From NCBI RefSeq assembly GCF_014712225.1, contig NZ_JACXBW010000025.1, positions 1 through 48,282 of the forward strand: DNA of 48,282 nucleotides. Reading direction: 5' to 3'. Position 1 is the first letter of the stretch. Every line of letters starts with the position of its first letter. The notes beneath the pieces are model-generated. The model did no database searches. It worked only from the letters and a program-made list of their open reading frames with translations, and was not told the origin of the DNA. Below, in pieces: positions 23,785-31,701 of the stretch. A program made the translations under genes and the position numbers. This stretch comes from Pseudarthrobacter sulfonivorans (GTDB taxonomy: Bacteria > Actinomycetota > Actinomycetes > Actinomycetales > Micrococcaceae).

Positions 23785-25104
23785 ATGAGCCAGACACTTC
23801 CGTCCGCCGGGCCGGGCACCGTTGCCCCGGCCGGGACGCCAAAGAAAGCAGCCCTCGCCAGCTTCCTCGGCAGCGCCGTCGAGTACTACGACTTCTTCAT
23901 CTTCGGTTCTGCGGCGGCACTGATCTTCCCCACGGTGTTCTTCCCGGACGCCGGCGCCAACGCGGCCGTCATGTCCTTCGCCACCTTCGGCTTTGCCTAT
24001 GTGGCACGGCCGGTGGGCGCCGTCATCCTCGGTCACTTCGGTGACCGGGTGGGCCGGCGGAAGGTCCTGATGTTCACGCTCCTGCTGATGGGCGCCTCGA
24101 CCTTCCTGATCGGCTGCCTCCCCGACTTCAACACCGTGGGCTGGTGGGCTCCGGCCCTGCTGGTGCTGGCACGCCTTTGCCAGGGCCTCTCCGCAGCCGG
24201 CGAGCAGGCCGGCGCCTCCTCGATGACCCTGGAGCACGCACCGGACAACCGCCGCTCCTTCTTCACCTCCTGGACCCTCACCGGCACCCAGGGCGGCCAG
24301 ATCCTCGCAGCGCTCGTCTTCATCCCCGTCCTGGCCCTCCCGGACGAGATCAAGTACGGCATCGGCTGGCGCATCCCGTTCTGGCTCAGCGCCGTCGTGG
24401 TTATGGTTGCGTTCTTCATCCGCCGCACCCTGCACGAACCGCCCGCCTTCGAGGAAGCCCAGAAGACGGCCCAGATCTCCAAGCTTCCCGTTGCGGATCT
24501 CCTCAAGGGACACTGGCGCGACGTCCTCCGCGTTATCGCCTGCGCGTTCATCGCCGCCGTCTCCACAGTGTTCGGCACCCTGGCCATCAGCTACGCCAAG
24601 ACCGTCGCCGGCGTTGACGGCACCACCACCCTGTGGCTCGTAGTTGGCGCCAACCTGGTGGCACTCGGCACCCAGCCCCTCTTCGGCATGCTCGCCGACA
24701 GGATTGGCCGCAAGCCGGTCTTCGTCTACGGTGCCGTGGCCAGCGCGATCCTCACCCCGGTGTTCCTGCTCAGCCTGGAATCCGGAAGCATCCCGCTGAT
24801 GTTCGTCGCTGCCATCGGATTCTTCTCCTTCGGCTACGCGGCCTCCAACGCGGTCTGGCCGTCTTTCTATGCCGAGATGTTCAGCACCAAGGTCAGGTTC
24901 TCCGGCCTGGCGATCGGCACGCAGCTGGGCTTCCTAATGGCAGGCTTCGCCCCGGCCATCGTGGCCGCGATGGGCGGCATCAAGCCCGGCGGCTGGGTCC
25001 AGATCAGCATCTTCACCGCCGTGATCTGCGGTATCGCGGCGGTCTCCGCCCTGACGGCCAAGGAGACCTTCAAGGTCCCCACCAAGCAGCTCGGTCTGAA
25101 GTAA
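23785..25104 (+). CDS. MHS-family MFS transporter, probable shikimate/quinate importer
   Basis: 439 residues, 12 hydrophobic segments, metabolite:H+ symporter branch of the major facilitator superfamily. N-terminal 'FLGSAVEYYDFFIFGSAAAL', loop 2-3 motif 'GHFGDRVGRRKVLM', and 'GEQAGASSMTLEHAP' are typical of ShiA/ProP-like proteins. ATG 23785 follows AAAGGAA. The frame is open upstream to 23593, but that part covers the promoter. Divergent from the IclR regulator and next to an operon that degrades shikimate, so shikimate, quinate or protocatechuate is the most likely substrate. Confidence 0.88.
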   Translation: MSQTLPSAGPGTVAPAGTPKKAALASFLGSAVEYYDFFIFGSAAALIFPTVFFPDAGANAAVMSFATFGFAYVARPVGAVILGHFGDRVGRRKVLMFTLLLMGASTFLIGCLPDFNTVGWWAPALLVLARLCQGLSAAGEQAGASSMTLEHAPDNRRSFFTSWTLTGTQGGQILAALVFIPVLALPDEIKYGIGWRIPFWLSAVVVMVAFFIRRTLHEPPAFEEAQKTAQISKLPVADLLKGHWRDVLRVIACAFIAAVSTVFGTLAISYAKTVAGVDGTTTLWLVVGANLVALGTQPLFGMLADRIGRKPVFVYGAVASAILTPVFLLSLESGSIPLMFVAAIGFFSFGYAASNAVWPSFYAEMFSTKVRFSGLAIGTQLGFLMAGFAPAIVAAMGGIKPGGWVQISIFTAVICGIAAVSALTAKETFKVPTKQLGLK

Positions 25105-25131
25105 CGCACCAGCCCCGTTTTGACACCGGAA

Positions 25132-25165
25132 AGCCCGCCATTCCCCCGAGTGGCGGGCTCTCCTT
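25132..25165 (+). terminator. Terminator after the MFS transporter
   Basis: AGCCCGCCA (25132-25140), a 10-base loop, TGGCGGGCT (25151-25159), then CTCCTTT. A 9-bp G/C-rich stem with a pyrimidine tail, 27 bases after the transporter stop. Confidence 0.75.
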
Positions 25166-25221
25166 TGCCTAAAATGGGCTACTCCGGCAGCAAAACGTTC
25201 GACGGCGGGGCCCCTGGGTGC

Positions 25222-26298
25222 CTACGGCCGGCCGGTCTCCAGCACCGAGGCAAGGTCGAAGTTAACTGGTTCCTCCAGCTGGGCGTAGGTGCAGGATTCG
25301 GGATCCCGGTCCGGCCGCCAGCGGGAGAACTGGGCTGTGTGCCGGAAGCGCTCACCTTCCATATGGTCGTACCTGACCTCCACCACAAGTTCCGGCTTCA
25401 GCGGCACAAAGGACAGGTCCTTGCCCCCGCTCCACCGGCTCCCTTCCGCGTTGCGGGGCGTCCGCTCGCCTTCAGCCTGCTTGGCCCAGGCCCAGGGGTG
25501 GTCATCGAAGTCAGTGACCAGTGGCTGGAGCTGTTCGAAGAGTTCCTGCCGGCGCTTCATTGGGAAGGCGCCGATCACCCCCACACTGGCCAGGCCGCCG
25601 TCGTCCTTGTAGAGGCCGAGCAGCAGCGAGCCGATAGCATCCGGCCCGCTTTTGTGCACCCGGTAACCGGCCACCACGCAGTCGGCGGTGCGTTCGTGCT
25701 TGATCTTGAACATCACGCGCTTGTCCGGCTGGTAAGTGCCCCCCAGCGGTTTGGCCACGATCCCGTCCAGGCCGGCGCCCTCGAACTGCTGGAACCACTG
25801 TTCGGCGGTGGCCTTGTCCCGGGTCGCGGCGGTGACGTGGACGGGAGCCTTGCTGCCGGCGAGCGCCTTTTCGAGCGCGGCCCGACGATCCGCGAAGGGC
25901 CGTCCGGTGTAGTCCTCGTCCCCCAGGGCAAGCAGATCAAAGGCCACGAATTTGGCAGGCGTCTGCTCGGACAGCATTTTCACCCGGCTGGCGGCGGGAT
26001 GGATGCGCTGTTGCAGCGCGTCGAAGTCCAGCCGCTGACCGGAGGCCCCCACCAGGATGATCTCCCCGTCCACCACACACCGTGGCGGCAGGTTCTCCTT
26101 CAGGGCAACCACGAGCTCGGGAAAATAGCGGGTCATGGGTTTCTCGTTGCGGCTGCCGATTTCCAGGTCGTCGCCGTCACGGAAAATGATGGACCGGAAG
26201 CCGTCCCACTTGGGTTCGTAGCTCAGTTCGCCGTCGGGGACGCCGCTGACGGCCTTGGCGAGCATGGGCGGGACAGGAGGCATGACGGGAAGTTTCAT
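25222..26298 (-). CDS. ligC: ATP-dependent DNA ligase, LigC type
   Basis: About 358 residues, the size of the short actinobacterial LigC repair ligases: nucleotidyltransferase plus OB fold, without the LigD polymerase or nuclease domains. The adenylation lysine is in 'EPKWDGFRSI' (Lys30). Further ligase motifs are 'VVDGEIIL', 'FDLLAL' and 'GLDGIVAKPLGGTY', with 'MFKIKHERTADCVV' as the distal Lys-rich motif. An upstream ATG at 26307 exists, but the family usually begins 'M-x-LPVMPPV', favouring 26298; neither start has a clear ribosome site. Probably acts in base-excision or non-homologous repair. Confidence 0.9.
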   Translation of the reverse strand: MKLPVMPPVPPMLAKAVSGVPDGELSYEPKWDGFRSIIFRDGDDLEIGSRNEKPMTRYFPELVVALKENLPPRCVVDGEIILVGASGQRLDFDALQQRIHPAASRVKMLSEQTPAKFVAFDLLALGDEDYTGRPFADRRAALEKALAGSKAPVHVTAATRDKATAEQWFQQFEGAGLDGIVAKPLGGTYQPDKRVMFKIKHERTADCVVAGYRVHKSGPDAIGSLLLGLYKDDGGLASVGVIGAFPMKRRQELFEQLQPLVTDFDDHPWAWAKQAEGERTPRNAEGSRWSGGKDLSFVPLKPELVVEVRYDHMEGERFRHTAQFSRWRPDRDPESCTYAQLEEPVNFDLASVLETGRP

Positions 26299-26337
26299 AG
26301 GCAACATTGTTGCCCGGCGGCCGCGCCGGCGGTAGGC

Positions 26338-26838
26338 CTAGGCTTGAGATCGCCGCACGTCAGCGGCGAGGAGCAGTTCGGCTTCGCGGAGTATGCGGGC
26401 CGCCGCCACCGAATCCACCACTGCCGTCCTGCCCCGGGAGCCAAGCCGCACTTCGTGACGGGGACCCTGCCGGGCCCCGGGGCGCGTCCCCGGGATCACG
26501 CCCTCCTGCAGTGTGTGCGCAAGCTCGTGCCGGTCGAGCTCCTGGTCCTGGATGCCCACGGCAAGTGAGCTCATCAGGTCAGCGTCCTCCGGCGTGGCAA
26601 GATCGCTGCCAATGAGCTGGACGAGGACCTTGATCCCGGCCAGCCGTCTCTGCGGATCGGCATCGTCCAGGGCCGAGTCGATGCCCCACTGGGCGCGCTT
26701 CCACCACTGGTCGCGTTTGTCCGCGTGCGATTTCTGCCGGTAGGTCAGGTACGCCACCAGGACAACGCCAAATGTGGCCAGCGGGGCCACTGCCGCCGCG
26801 CCCAGAATGACAGTCCAGATCCCGCCGGCGATTTCCAT
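26338..26838 (-). CDS. Hypothetical single-pass membrane protein
   Basis: 166 residues. One N-terminal hydrophobic segment at about 5-30 is followed by a basic 'YRQKSHADKRDQWWKRAQWGIDSALDD' stretch, and then a soluble helical part 'GIKVLVQLIGSDLATPEDADLM' resembling a short membrane-anchored domain seen in several actinobacterial hypotheticals. It ends with an Arg-rich region. No catalytic motif is recognisable. About 40 bp upstream of ligC on the same strand. Base composition and codon use match the neighbours, so I regard it as a real gene of unknown function. Confidence 0.65.
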   Translation of the reverse strand: MEIAGGIWTVILGAAAVAPLATFGVVLVAYLTYRQKSHADKRDQWWKRAQWGIDSALDDADPQRRLAGIKVLVQLIGSDLATPEDADLMSSLAVGIQDQELDRHELAHTLQEGVIPGTRPGARQGPRHEVRLGSRGRTAVVDSVAAARILREAELLLAADVRRSQA

Positions 26839-27027
26839 GCAACCACCCTATGCGCCTGATGCTCCGCATCGGCCGCAATCCTGCCCACCATCCTGCCGCG
26901 GCACCGAAACCGTACCGGTGCAGAGAACTAACAGGGCCATAACCATCAGGAAACCCTTCCGCAACAATGCGCAGCCACACTGGAAGTGCCGGCAAGTGCA
27001 GGCACCAGCTCCAGCCAGGAGGCCACC

Positions 27028-27264
27028 ATGTTGAAGGAAGCCAAAGCCCATGTGACCCGGGTCCGCGCCCTGGACCAACTCCACCGCGGCGACGAAATCG
27101 AAGCCCGCCTGTCGGTGGGCCCGAACTACGACGATGTGGTCATCCGGCGCGGCAGAGTGCAGGAAACCGCGCCCGGCATCGGCGTCGTGTGGATCATGGA
27201 CCGGCACACCGGACTGCGGAAAGCCATCAATGCGGACGAATGCAGCGTGTGGCGGGTCGCCTGA
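27028..27264 (+). CDS. Small conserved-looking hypothetical protein
   Basis: 78 residues, no signal peptide or membrane segment, mixed charged beta-rich sequence ('DEIEARLSVGPNYDDVVIRRGRVQET'). ATG 27028 is preceded by an excellent AGGAGG, which marks the true start within a frame open from 26986. The stop is only two bases from the stop of the convergent MoaD/ThiS-like gene. I do not recognise the family. Confidence 0.7.
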   Translation: MLKEAKAHVTRVRALDQLHRGDEIEARLSVGPNYDDVVIRRGRVQETAPGIGVVWIMDRHTGLRKAINADECSVWRVA

Positions 27265-27266
27265 GG

Positions 27267-27554
27267 CTAGCCGCCGGCCACTGACTGGATGACCAGCACC
27301 TCCTGACCAGCGGCCACCTCGGTTTCCAGACCCTGGAGCCTGCGCACTTCGTCGCCGTTCACGTAAATATTCACGTAGCGGCGGAGTGCCCCGGTTTCGT
27401 CCCGCAGGCGCCGGGCGAGCACCGGGTAGTCCCCGGTCACCGTTTCGAGCAACTTCCCCACGGTCAACGGCCCTTCGGCGGGCGCAGTCAGGATGGACTG
27501 CCCGCCGGCCAGCGACTGCAGCACACTGGGGAGCACCACACTGATGTCAGGCAC
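27267..27554 (-). CDS. MoaD/ThiS-family ubiquitin-like protein
   Basis: About 95 residues with the beta-grasp pattern of sulfur-carrier proteins: 'SVVLPSVLQSLAGGQ' at the start, 'TVGKLLETVTGDYPVLARRLRDETGALRR', 'VNIYVNGDEVRRLQGLETEV' and a C-terminal 'VLVIQSVAGG' ending in the diagnostic Gly-Gly that is normally adenylated and thiocarboxylated. The GTG start at 27554 lies eight bases inside the end of the upstream propeller gene, implying coupled translation. No MoeB-like activating enzyme is present in the window, so its partner is unknown. Confidence 0.85.
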   Translation of the reverse strand: MPDISVVLPSVLQSLAGGQSILTAPAEGPLTVGKLLETVTGDYPVLARRLRDETGALRRYVNIYVNGDEVRRLQGLETEVAAGQEVLVIQSVAGG

Positions 27555-28683
27555 CGTGGGCCGCTGCCGTTTCCGGAACCGGCAGCGCCGCATCAGTGAT
27601 CAGGGCCGCCCGGACGCACAGGACGTCCGGCAGGTGGGATGCCACCTCGGTGAACGTTTCGCCTTCGTCAGCGCTGGCATAGACCGTGCCGCCGCGTGTG
27701 CCGAAGTAGACGCCGGCCGGTTCAGCGGAATCAACCGCGGCGGCGTCGCGCAGCACGCTGTTGTATTCGCTGGTGGGCAGCCCGGAATCCAGGCGTTTCC
27801 AGGTGGCGCCGGCGTCGTCCGTGCGGTGGACCGCAAGCTTGCCCTCCGGCGGGATCCGCTCGCCGTCGGCCTTCAACGGCACTACCCAGGCGGTCCCTTC
27901 CCGGCGGGGGTGCGTCAGCATCACAAAACCGAAGTCGGCCGGAAGGCCTTCGGCGATGGAGTTCCAGTTTTCGCCGTTATCGTCCGTGCGGTACACGCCG
28001 TGATGGTTCTGCGCGTACAGGCGGCCTTCGACGCCGGCGTCGGCCGCAATCTTGTGCACGCACTGCCCAAACTCGGGGTTGGGATCGGGCATGAAGTAGG
28101 CCGAGATCCCCCTGTTCCGGGGCTCCCAGGAGGTGCCGCCGTCGAGCGAACGGTACACGCCTCCTGTGCTCATGGCGATGTGGACGTTGTCCCCCGCGGA
28201 GTTCACCACGATGGAGTGGGCTGCTGCGCCGCCGTAGCCGGCGCCCCATTCGCTCCGGTGAGGATGGTCCCAGAGCCCGCGGTTGAGCTCGAAGTGCTCG
28301 CCGCCGTCCGTGGACTTCCAAACCGAAATGGGCTCCGCCCCTGCCCAGACCACGCCGGGCCGCGACTCTGCGTCGGGGTAGATCTGCCAGATCCGTTCCA
28401 CCGCCGCGCCCGTGTCTTCGGGAAAGGTGATGGCGCCCTTTTCGGGCTCAGACCACGTGGCGCCCAGGTCATCGGAGTGCGCCACCGTGGGGCCCCAATG
28501 CTCGGATCTGACGCCCACCATGATCCGGGTCCTGCCATCCCTGGTGTCTATGCCGATGCTGGGTATTTCGCTCATCAGGAAGTGCGGGCCGGAGAAGGAC
28601 CAGCGCTGCCGGTCCTGGCTGGTAGCCAACCAAAGGCCCTTTTTGGTGCCGATCGCCAGAACAAAGCTCGCTGCGGTTGCCAT
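27547..28683 (-). CDS. BNR/sialidase-like beta-propeller protein
   Basis: About 378 residues made of repeated blades with Asp-box-like motifs (S/T-x-D-x-G-x-T-W or close): 'SDDLGATWSEP', 'STDGGEHFE', 'SLDGGTSWEP', 'TDDNGENWNS', 'TDDAGATWKRL', 'SADEGETFTE'. This is the exo-alpha-sialidase/VPS10-like propeller fold. There is no signal peptide, so it is probably cytosolic, and no sialidase catalytic set can be assigned. ATG 28683 begins 'MATAASFVLAIGTKKGLW'; an ATG at 28692 is an alternative. It overlaps the MoaD/ThiS-like gene downstream, and I infer a shared but unknown function. Confidence 0.85.
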   Translation of the reverse strand: MATAASFVLAIGTKKGLWLATSQDRQRWSFSGPHFLMSEIPSIGIDTRDGRTRIMVGVRSEHWGPTVAHSDDLGATWSEPEKGAITFPEDTGAAVERIWQIYPDAESRPGVVWAGAEPISVWKSTDGGEHFELNRGLWDHPHRSEWGAGYGGAAAHSIVVNSAGDNVHIAMSTGGVYRSLDGGTSWEPRNRGISAYFMPDPNPEFGQCVHKIAADAGVEGRLYAQNHHGVYRTDDNGENWNSIAEGLPADFGFVMLTHPRREGTAWVVPLKADGERIPPEGKLAVHRTDDAGATWKRLDSGLPTSEYNSVLRDAAAVDSAEPAGVYFGTRGGTVYASADEGETFTEVASHLPDVLCVRAALITDAALPVPETAAAHGA

Positions 28684-28762
28684 GCACCCCATGCAACCAC
28701 CCCCGCCCGGAGCCCGCAATAGTTTGGCTATGTGGAGTTACCTGGACTGACGCGGCGGCCGC

Positions 28763-28972
28763 TCAGTCGACAAATTCCGACTGCGTCTCGATGAAATCCC
28801 AATCTGCCTCTGCCAGGACCGCAACGGCAGTCCCCGGATGCGGGCCGCCCGCTTCGGCGATGCCCTGCAGCACATGCAGTGGAAGCTCCTCCGCGCGGAG
28901 GTTCTCCCGCAGCCATTCCTTGGTATCCAGGTTTACGTCCAGCCACCACATGTAAATTTCCATGCCCGTCAC
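28763..28972 (-). CDS. Small hypothetical protein
   Basis: 69 residues (or 66 from the inner ATG at 28963), soluble and acidic, with 'MWWLDVNLDTKEWLRENLRAEELP' near the start and 'ADWDFIETQSEFVD' at the end. GTG 28972 is preceded closely by AAAGG. It is co-directional with the propeller gene about 80 bp downstream. The family is not recognised, but coding character and ribosome site support it. Confidence 0.65.
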   Translation of the reverse strand: MTGMEIYMWWLDVNLDTKEWLRENLRAEELPLHVLQGIAEAGGPHPGTAVAVLAEADWDFIETQSEFVD

Positions 28973-29021
28973 GCACCTTTCCTATGACTCAACGTTAGGC
29001 GCGGGCAAGTCGCCGTTCAAG

Positions 29022-29040
29022 GGTGCCGGTTACCGGCACC
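29022..29040. repeat. 19-bp palindrome in the gap before the surface-protein gene
   Basis: GGTGCCGGT-T-ACCGGCACC, two perfect 9-base arms around one base. It lies about 220 bp upstream of the surface-protein start in a 287-bp gap that holds no other visible feature. It could be an operator. Confidence 0.5.
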
Positions 29041-29259
29041 GGCACGAGTGTTCGCTTCCGGTAGTGCACTGTCGTTTCCGCGTAGGGGCAGGTATCGGCG
29101 CAGGTCAATGGCCTGCAAAGTCGAGTACACGCTACTCAGGACCCGCACCCGCCCGCGGCCCTAGCCTGAAGTCACAAGCAAGCTGACCATGTAACTGGGA
29201 ACAAGGACGCTGCCGTCCCCTTGTCATGGTCCGTTTCACAACAGTCTGGGGAGAACATC

Positions 29260-29967
29260 ATGAAACGAGCCTTACCAATCTTGGGGATCGCAGGGCTGGC
29301 ATTGCTCACGGTCTCCGCGCCGGCGTTGGCGGGGACGGACACAGACACGGACTCAAAAAAAGTCCTCGTCTGCCACGCCACCAGCAGTGCGGCCAACCCC
29401 TACGTAGCCACGTTCATCAGCGTTAACGCCCTGGGCAGCCACAGGCTCGAAACGGCGGACATTGTGCCGCCCAATTCCGTGCTGAAGTGGGGACAAAACT
29501 GGACTGTTGCAGGACAAGCCGATTACGCCAAGTACTGCCCTACTACCCCGCCGGCCGAGGAACAGCCCCCCGTGGATGAGGAGCCTCCTGGCGAGGAGGA
29601 GCCTCCTGTGGATGAGCAGCCGCCTGTCAAGGAAGAGCCGCCCGTTAAGGAACAGCCGCCTGCCGAACAGCAGCCAGCAGTGGTGCCTGAAACCCCGGTT
29701 ACGCCCACGGTGCCTGTAACCCCGGTCACTCTGACGCCGGCTGCGCAGACACCGGCCGGCCAGGCTGCCGCCCCTCAGGGTGCAGTCGCCAAGGTTCCGG
29801 CGGCGGCTGTCAGCCGCGGCACCAACCAGGGCTTCAACGCGCAAACGGCCGTAGGCGGAACTGAGGGCGGCACCACATGGCTGGCCGGGCTGGGGGTACT
29901 GCTGGGTGCGGGCGCCGTGGTTTCGGTCCGGCGCAGGTCCCGGACAGAATCGCCGACGGCGGGCTGA
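29260..29967 (+). CDS. Secreted proline-rich surface protein with a sorting-like C-terminus
   Basis: 235 residues. Signal peptide at 1-24 ('KRALPILGIAGLALLTVSAPALA'), a conserved-looking domain around 'KVLVCHATSSAANPYVATFISVNAL' (33-58), and a Pro/Glu/Lys repeat region at about 93-135 (units like PPVDEEPP and PPVKEQPP). After a Thr/Val/Pro/Ala-rich stretch comes a tail with NAQTA, a hydrophobic segment 'TTWLAGLGVLLGAGAVVSV' and a positive RRRSR end. This is the architecture of a sortase substrate, but without LPXTG or LAXTG. A class F sortase gene follows 124 bp later. ATG 29260 follows GGGGAG. Role: probably wall-attached or an adhesion-type protein. Confidence 0.8.
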   Translation: MKRALPILGIAGLALLTVSAPALAGTDTDTDSKKVLVCHATSSAANPYVATFISVNALGSHRLETADIVPPNSVLKWGQNWTVAGQADYAKYCPTTPPAEEQPPVDEEPPGEEEPPVDEQPPVKEEPPVKEQPPAEQQPAVVPETPVTPTVPVTPVTLTPAAQTPAGQAAAPQGAVAKVPAAAVSRGTNQGFNAQTAVGGTEGGTTWLAGLGVLLGAGAVVSVRRRSRTESPTAG

Positions 29968-30091
29968 CGCGGCCCAAGCGTCCGAGGACTCCATTGAGGG
30001 CGTCCCGCCCGATCCGGCGGGGCGCCCTCACCGTTCTCCCGACCAACTGCACCTGACCAGCGTCGTGACCACCCTGCACGGAAGGACCATC

Positions 30092-30847
30092 ATGCGGAAG
30101 CAACCTGGCCGGCATAACGCCCGCGGACGCCTTTTGCGCACTTCCAAATGGAACCGGGTCAGCGGATTGAACCGGGGGGACCTCGCCATCCTCCTGTGCG
30201 GTGTCCTGGGGTTCCTGTCCCTGACCTTTGGCGGCCCTGTACTCAGCCATCCGGACGCCGGCAACCACGGGGGTGCAGGTGTCCGCGCTGCCGAAATTGC
30301 GGCACCATCGGTTGCACCGCCGTCGTCCACGGAACAAGCCAGCAGCGCGGCACCCCCTTCCGGCCCCACGCCAGTTGCAGCCGCCGCGGGACCGGCCCTC
30401 CCGGACGCTTCGGCGCCGCTTCGCATCCTCTACCCGGCGGCTGCAATTGATACCGCGGTCCATCCGCTCGAACCGGATGCCGCAGCGGCGGCCAGCCGCA
30501 CTGTAGTGCCCCCGTCCACCATGGACGGGTACTGGCTGACACCCTTCGGAGTTCCGGGCAACGGCTCGGGCAACACCACCTACATCATCGGGCACAGCTG
30601 GGAAGACCGGGACGCACCGTTCAACCACCTCAGCTCCGGCGCGAAGGAAGGCGACGAGTTCAGCGTCGTCACGGCAACCGGCACCATCCGCTACCGCGTG
30701 GACACCGTCACCACCTATCTCAAGGCCGGCCTCAAAGACAGCCCCATCTGGGAAATGGTGCCCAATCGCGTTGTGCTCATCAGCTGCTACACCGAAGATC
30801 CCTGGGGGAAGAACGTGGTGGTCTCGGCGTCGCCCGCCGCCGCATAG
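30092..30847 (+). CDS. Class F sortase
   Basis: 251 residues. N-terminal basic region and one membrane segment at about 29-51, an Ala/Pro-rich spacer, then the sortase barrel (about 140-251). The catalytic His is His168 in 'YIIGHSWED' and the Cys is Cys232 in 'VVLISCYTED'. The usual third residue, Arg shortly after the Cys, is not visible; the segment reads 'PWGKNVVV', with Lys nearby. The enzyme would cleave a sorting motif and attach the protein to peptidoglycan or act as a transpeptidase. ATG 30092 follows AAGGA. The adjacent secreted protein is the likely substrate. Confidence 0.87.
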   Translation: MRKQPGRHNARGRLLRTSKWNRVSGLNRGDLAILLCGVLGFLSLTFGGPVLSHPDAGNHGGAGVRAAEIAAPSVAPPSSTEQASSAAPPSGPTPVAAAAGPALPDASAPLRILYPAAAIDTAVHPLEPDAAAAASRTVVPPSTMDGYWLTPFGVPGNGSGNTTYIIGHSWEDRDAPFNHLSSGAKEGDEFSVVTATGTIRYRVDTVTTYLKAGLKDSPIWEMVPNRVVLISCYTEDPWGKNVVVSASPAAA

Positions 30848-30870
30848 CCGGCGGATTGACCGGCTAACAC

Positions 30871-31578
30871 TCAGCCGTTCTTTAGCAGGGCCACGTCGGA
30901 AACAAGGTCGATGTGCTCCAGCATTGCCGCAGCCGCAGCAGCGGAATCCTGGACCCTGATGGCGTCGGCGATCTTGCGGTGGGACGCAAGGGACTGCTCA
31001 GGACGGCCCGGCTGCCCAAGGGACTCGAGGCGGGTTTCCAGGACCATTCCGGCGATGAATGACATCAGCTGCGCCAGGACGGCGGAGTGTGCGGCTGCGG
31101 TCACGGCCTGATGGAACAGCTCGTCGCCGTGCGCGCCACGTGCCCCCGAGGCAACCTCTTCAGCCATGACTTCGAGCGCTTTGTCGATGGCTTTCATGTC
31201 CTCGGCGCTGCGCCGGAGTGCGGCCAGCTCTGCCAGCTTCACCTCAAGTGTGCTCCGAGCCTCCACGATCTCCGGAAGGCGGCTGCTGTGCTCACGCAGG
31301 CCCCTGATGACAGACGGGACATTCGGGCGGTAAACGAGCACCGCACCGGTCCCGTGCTGGACGTCAATCACGCCGAGTACTTCCAGCGCCACCAGAGCCT
31401 GGGCGAGTGTTGCACGCGAGACGCCCAGGCGCTCGGCAAGTTCACGCTCGGCCGGCAACGTATCGCCGGGCGCAAGCTGGGCTGCCTCGATGTACTCCGT
31501 GAGCTGTTCCACGAGCTGTTCGTAGAGCCGTGGCCGGGTGACTCGGGAGATCTGTTGTGCTGCTGACCGTTTGGGCAC
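30871..31578 (-). CDS. GntR-family (FadR-type) regulator
   Basis: 235 residues from GTG 31578, which follows AAAGGAAA. A longer frame to 31638 is open but runs into the operator. The winged helix is 'LYEQLVEQLTEYIEAAQLAPGDTLPAERELAERLGVSRATLAQALVALEVLG', followed by an all-helical FCD effector domain with the expected Asp/His metal-ligand pattern ('ELFHQAVTAAAHSAVL', 'SLASHRKIADAI'). Divergent from the transporter / CoA-transferase / carboxyltransferase operon and so its likely regulator, equivalent in position to MatR of rhizobial malonate operons. Confidence 0.88.
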   Translation of the reverse strand: MPKRSAAQQISRVTRPRLYEQLVEQLTEYIEAAQLAPGDTLPAERELAERLGVSRATLAQALVALEVLGVIDVQHGTGAVLVYRPNVPSVIRGLREHSSRLPEIVEARSTLEVKLAELAALRRSAEDMKAIDKALEVMAEEVASGARGAHGDELFHQAVTAAAHSAVLAQLMSFIAGMVLETRLESLGQPGRPEQSLASHRKIADAIRVQDSAAAAAAMLEHIDLVSDVALLKNG

Positions 31579-31625
31579 CGCGTTTCCTTTCACAAGGCCT
31601 TCAAGGCAAGAGTACTTGATGACTA

Positions 31626-31650
31626 TTGACAAAGACACCTAGTGTCTAGG
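31626..31650. promoter_or_regulatory. Overlapping palindromes and -35 element in the GntR/transporter intergenic region
   Basis: TTGACA (31626-31631) is followed at once by GACAC-CTA-GTGTC (31634-31646) and the overlapping CCTAG-TGT-CTAGG (31638-31650). The site lies 52 bp before the transporter ATG and 56 bp before the regulator start, a typical position for a GntR operator controlling both directions. Confidence 0.6.
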
Positions 31651-31701
31651 AGGCTAGGCCAGTGAGCCACTTCACACCCATTCCGATCCGGAGGCACAAA
31701 G

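Noticed and set aside
27547..28683. True sialidase activity for the BNR-repeat protein
   Set aside because: Only the Asp-box-like propeller repeats are seen; there is no signal peptide, and the arginine triad and catalytic Tyr/Glu pair cannot be located.
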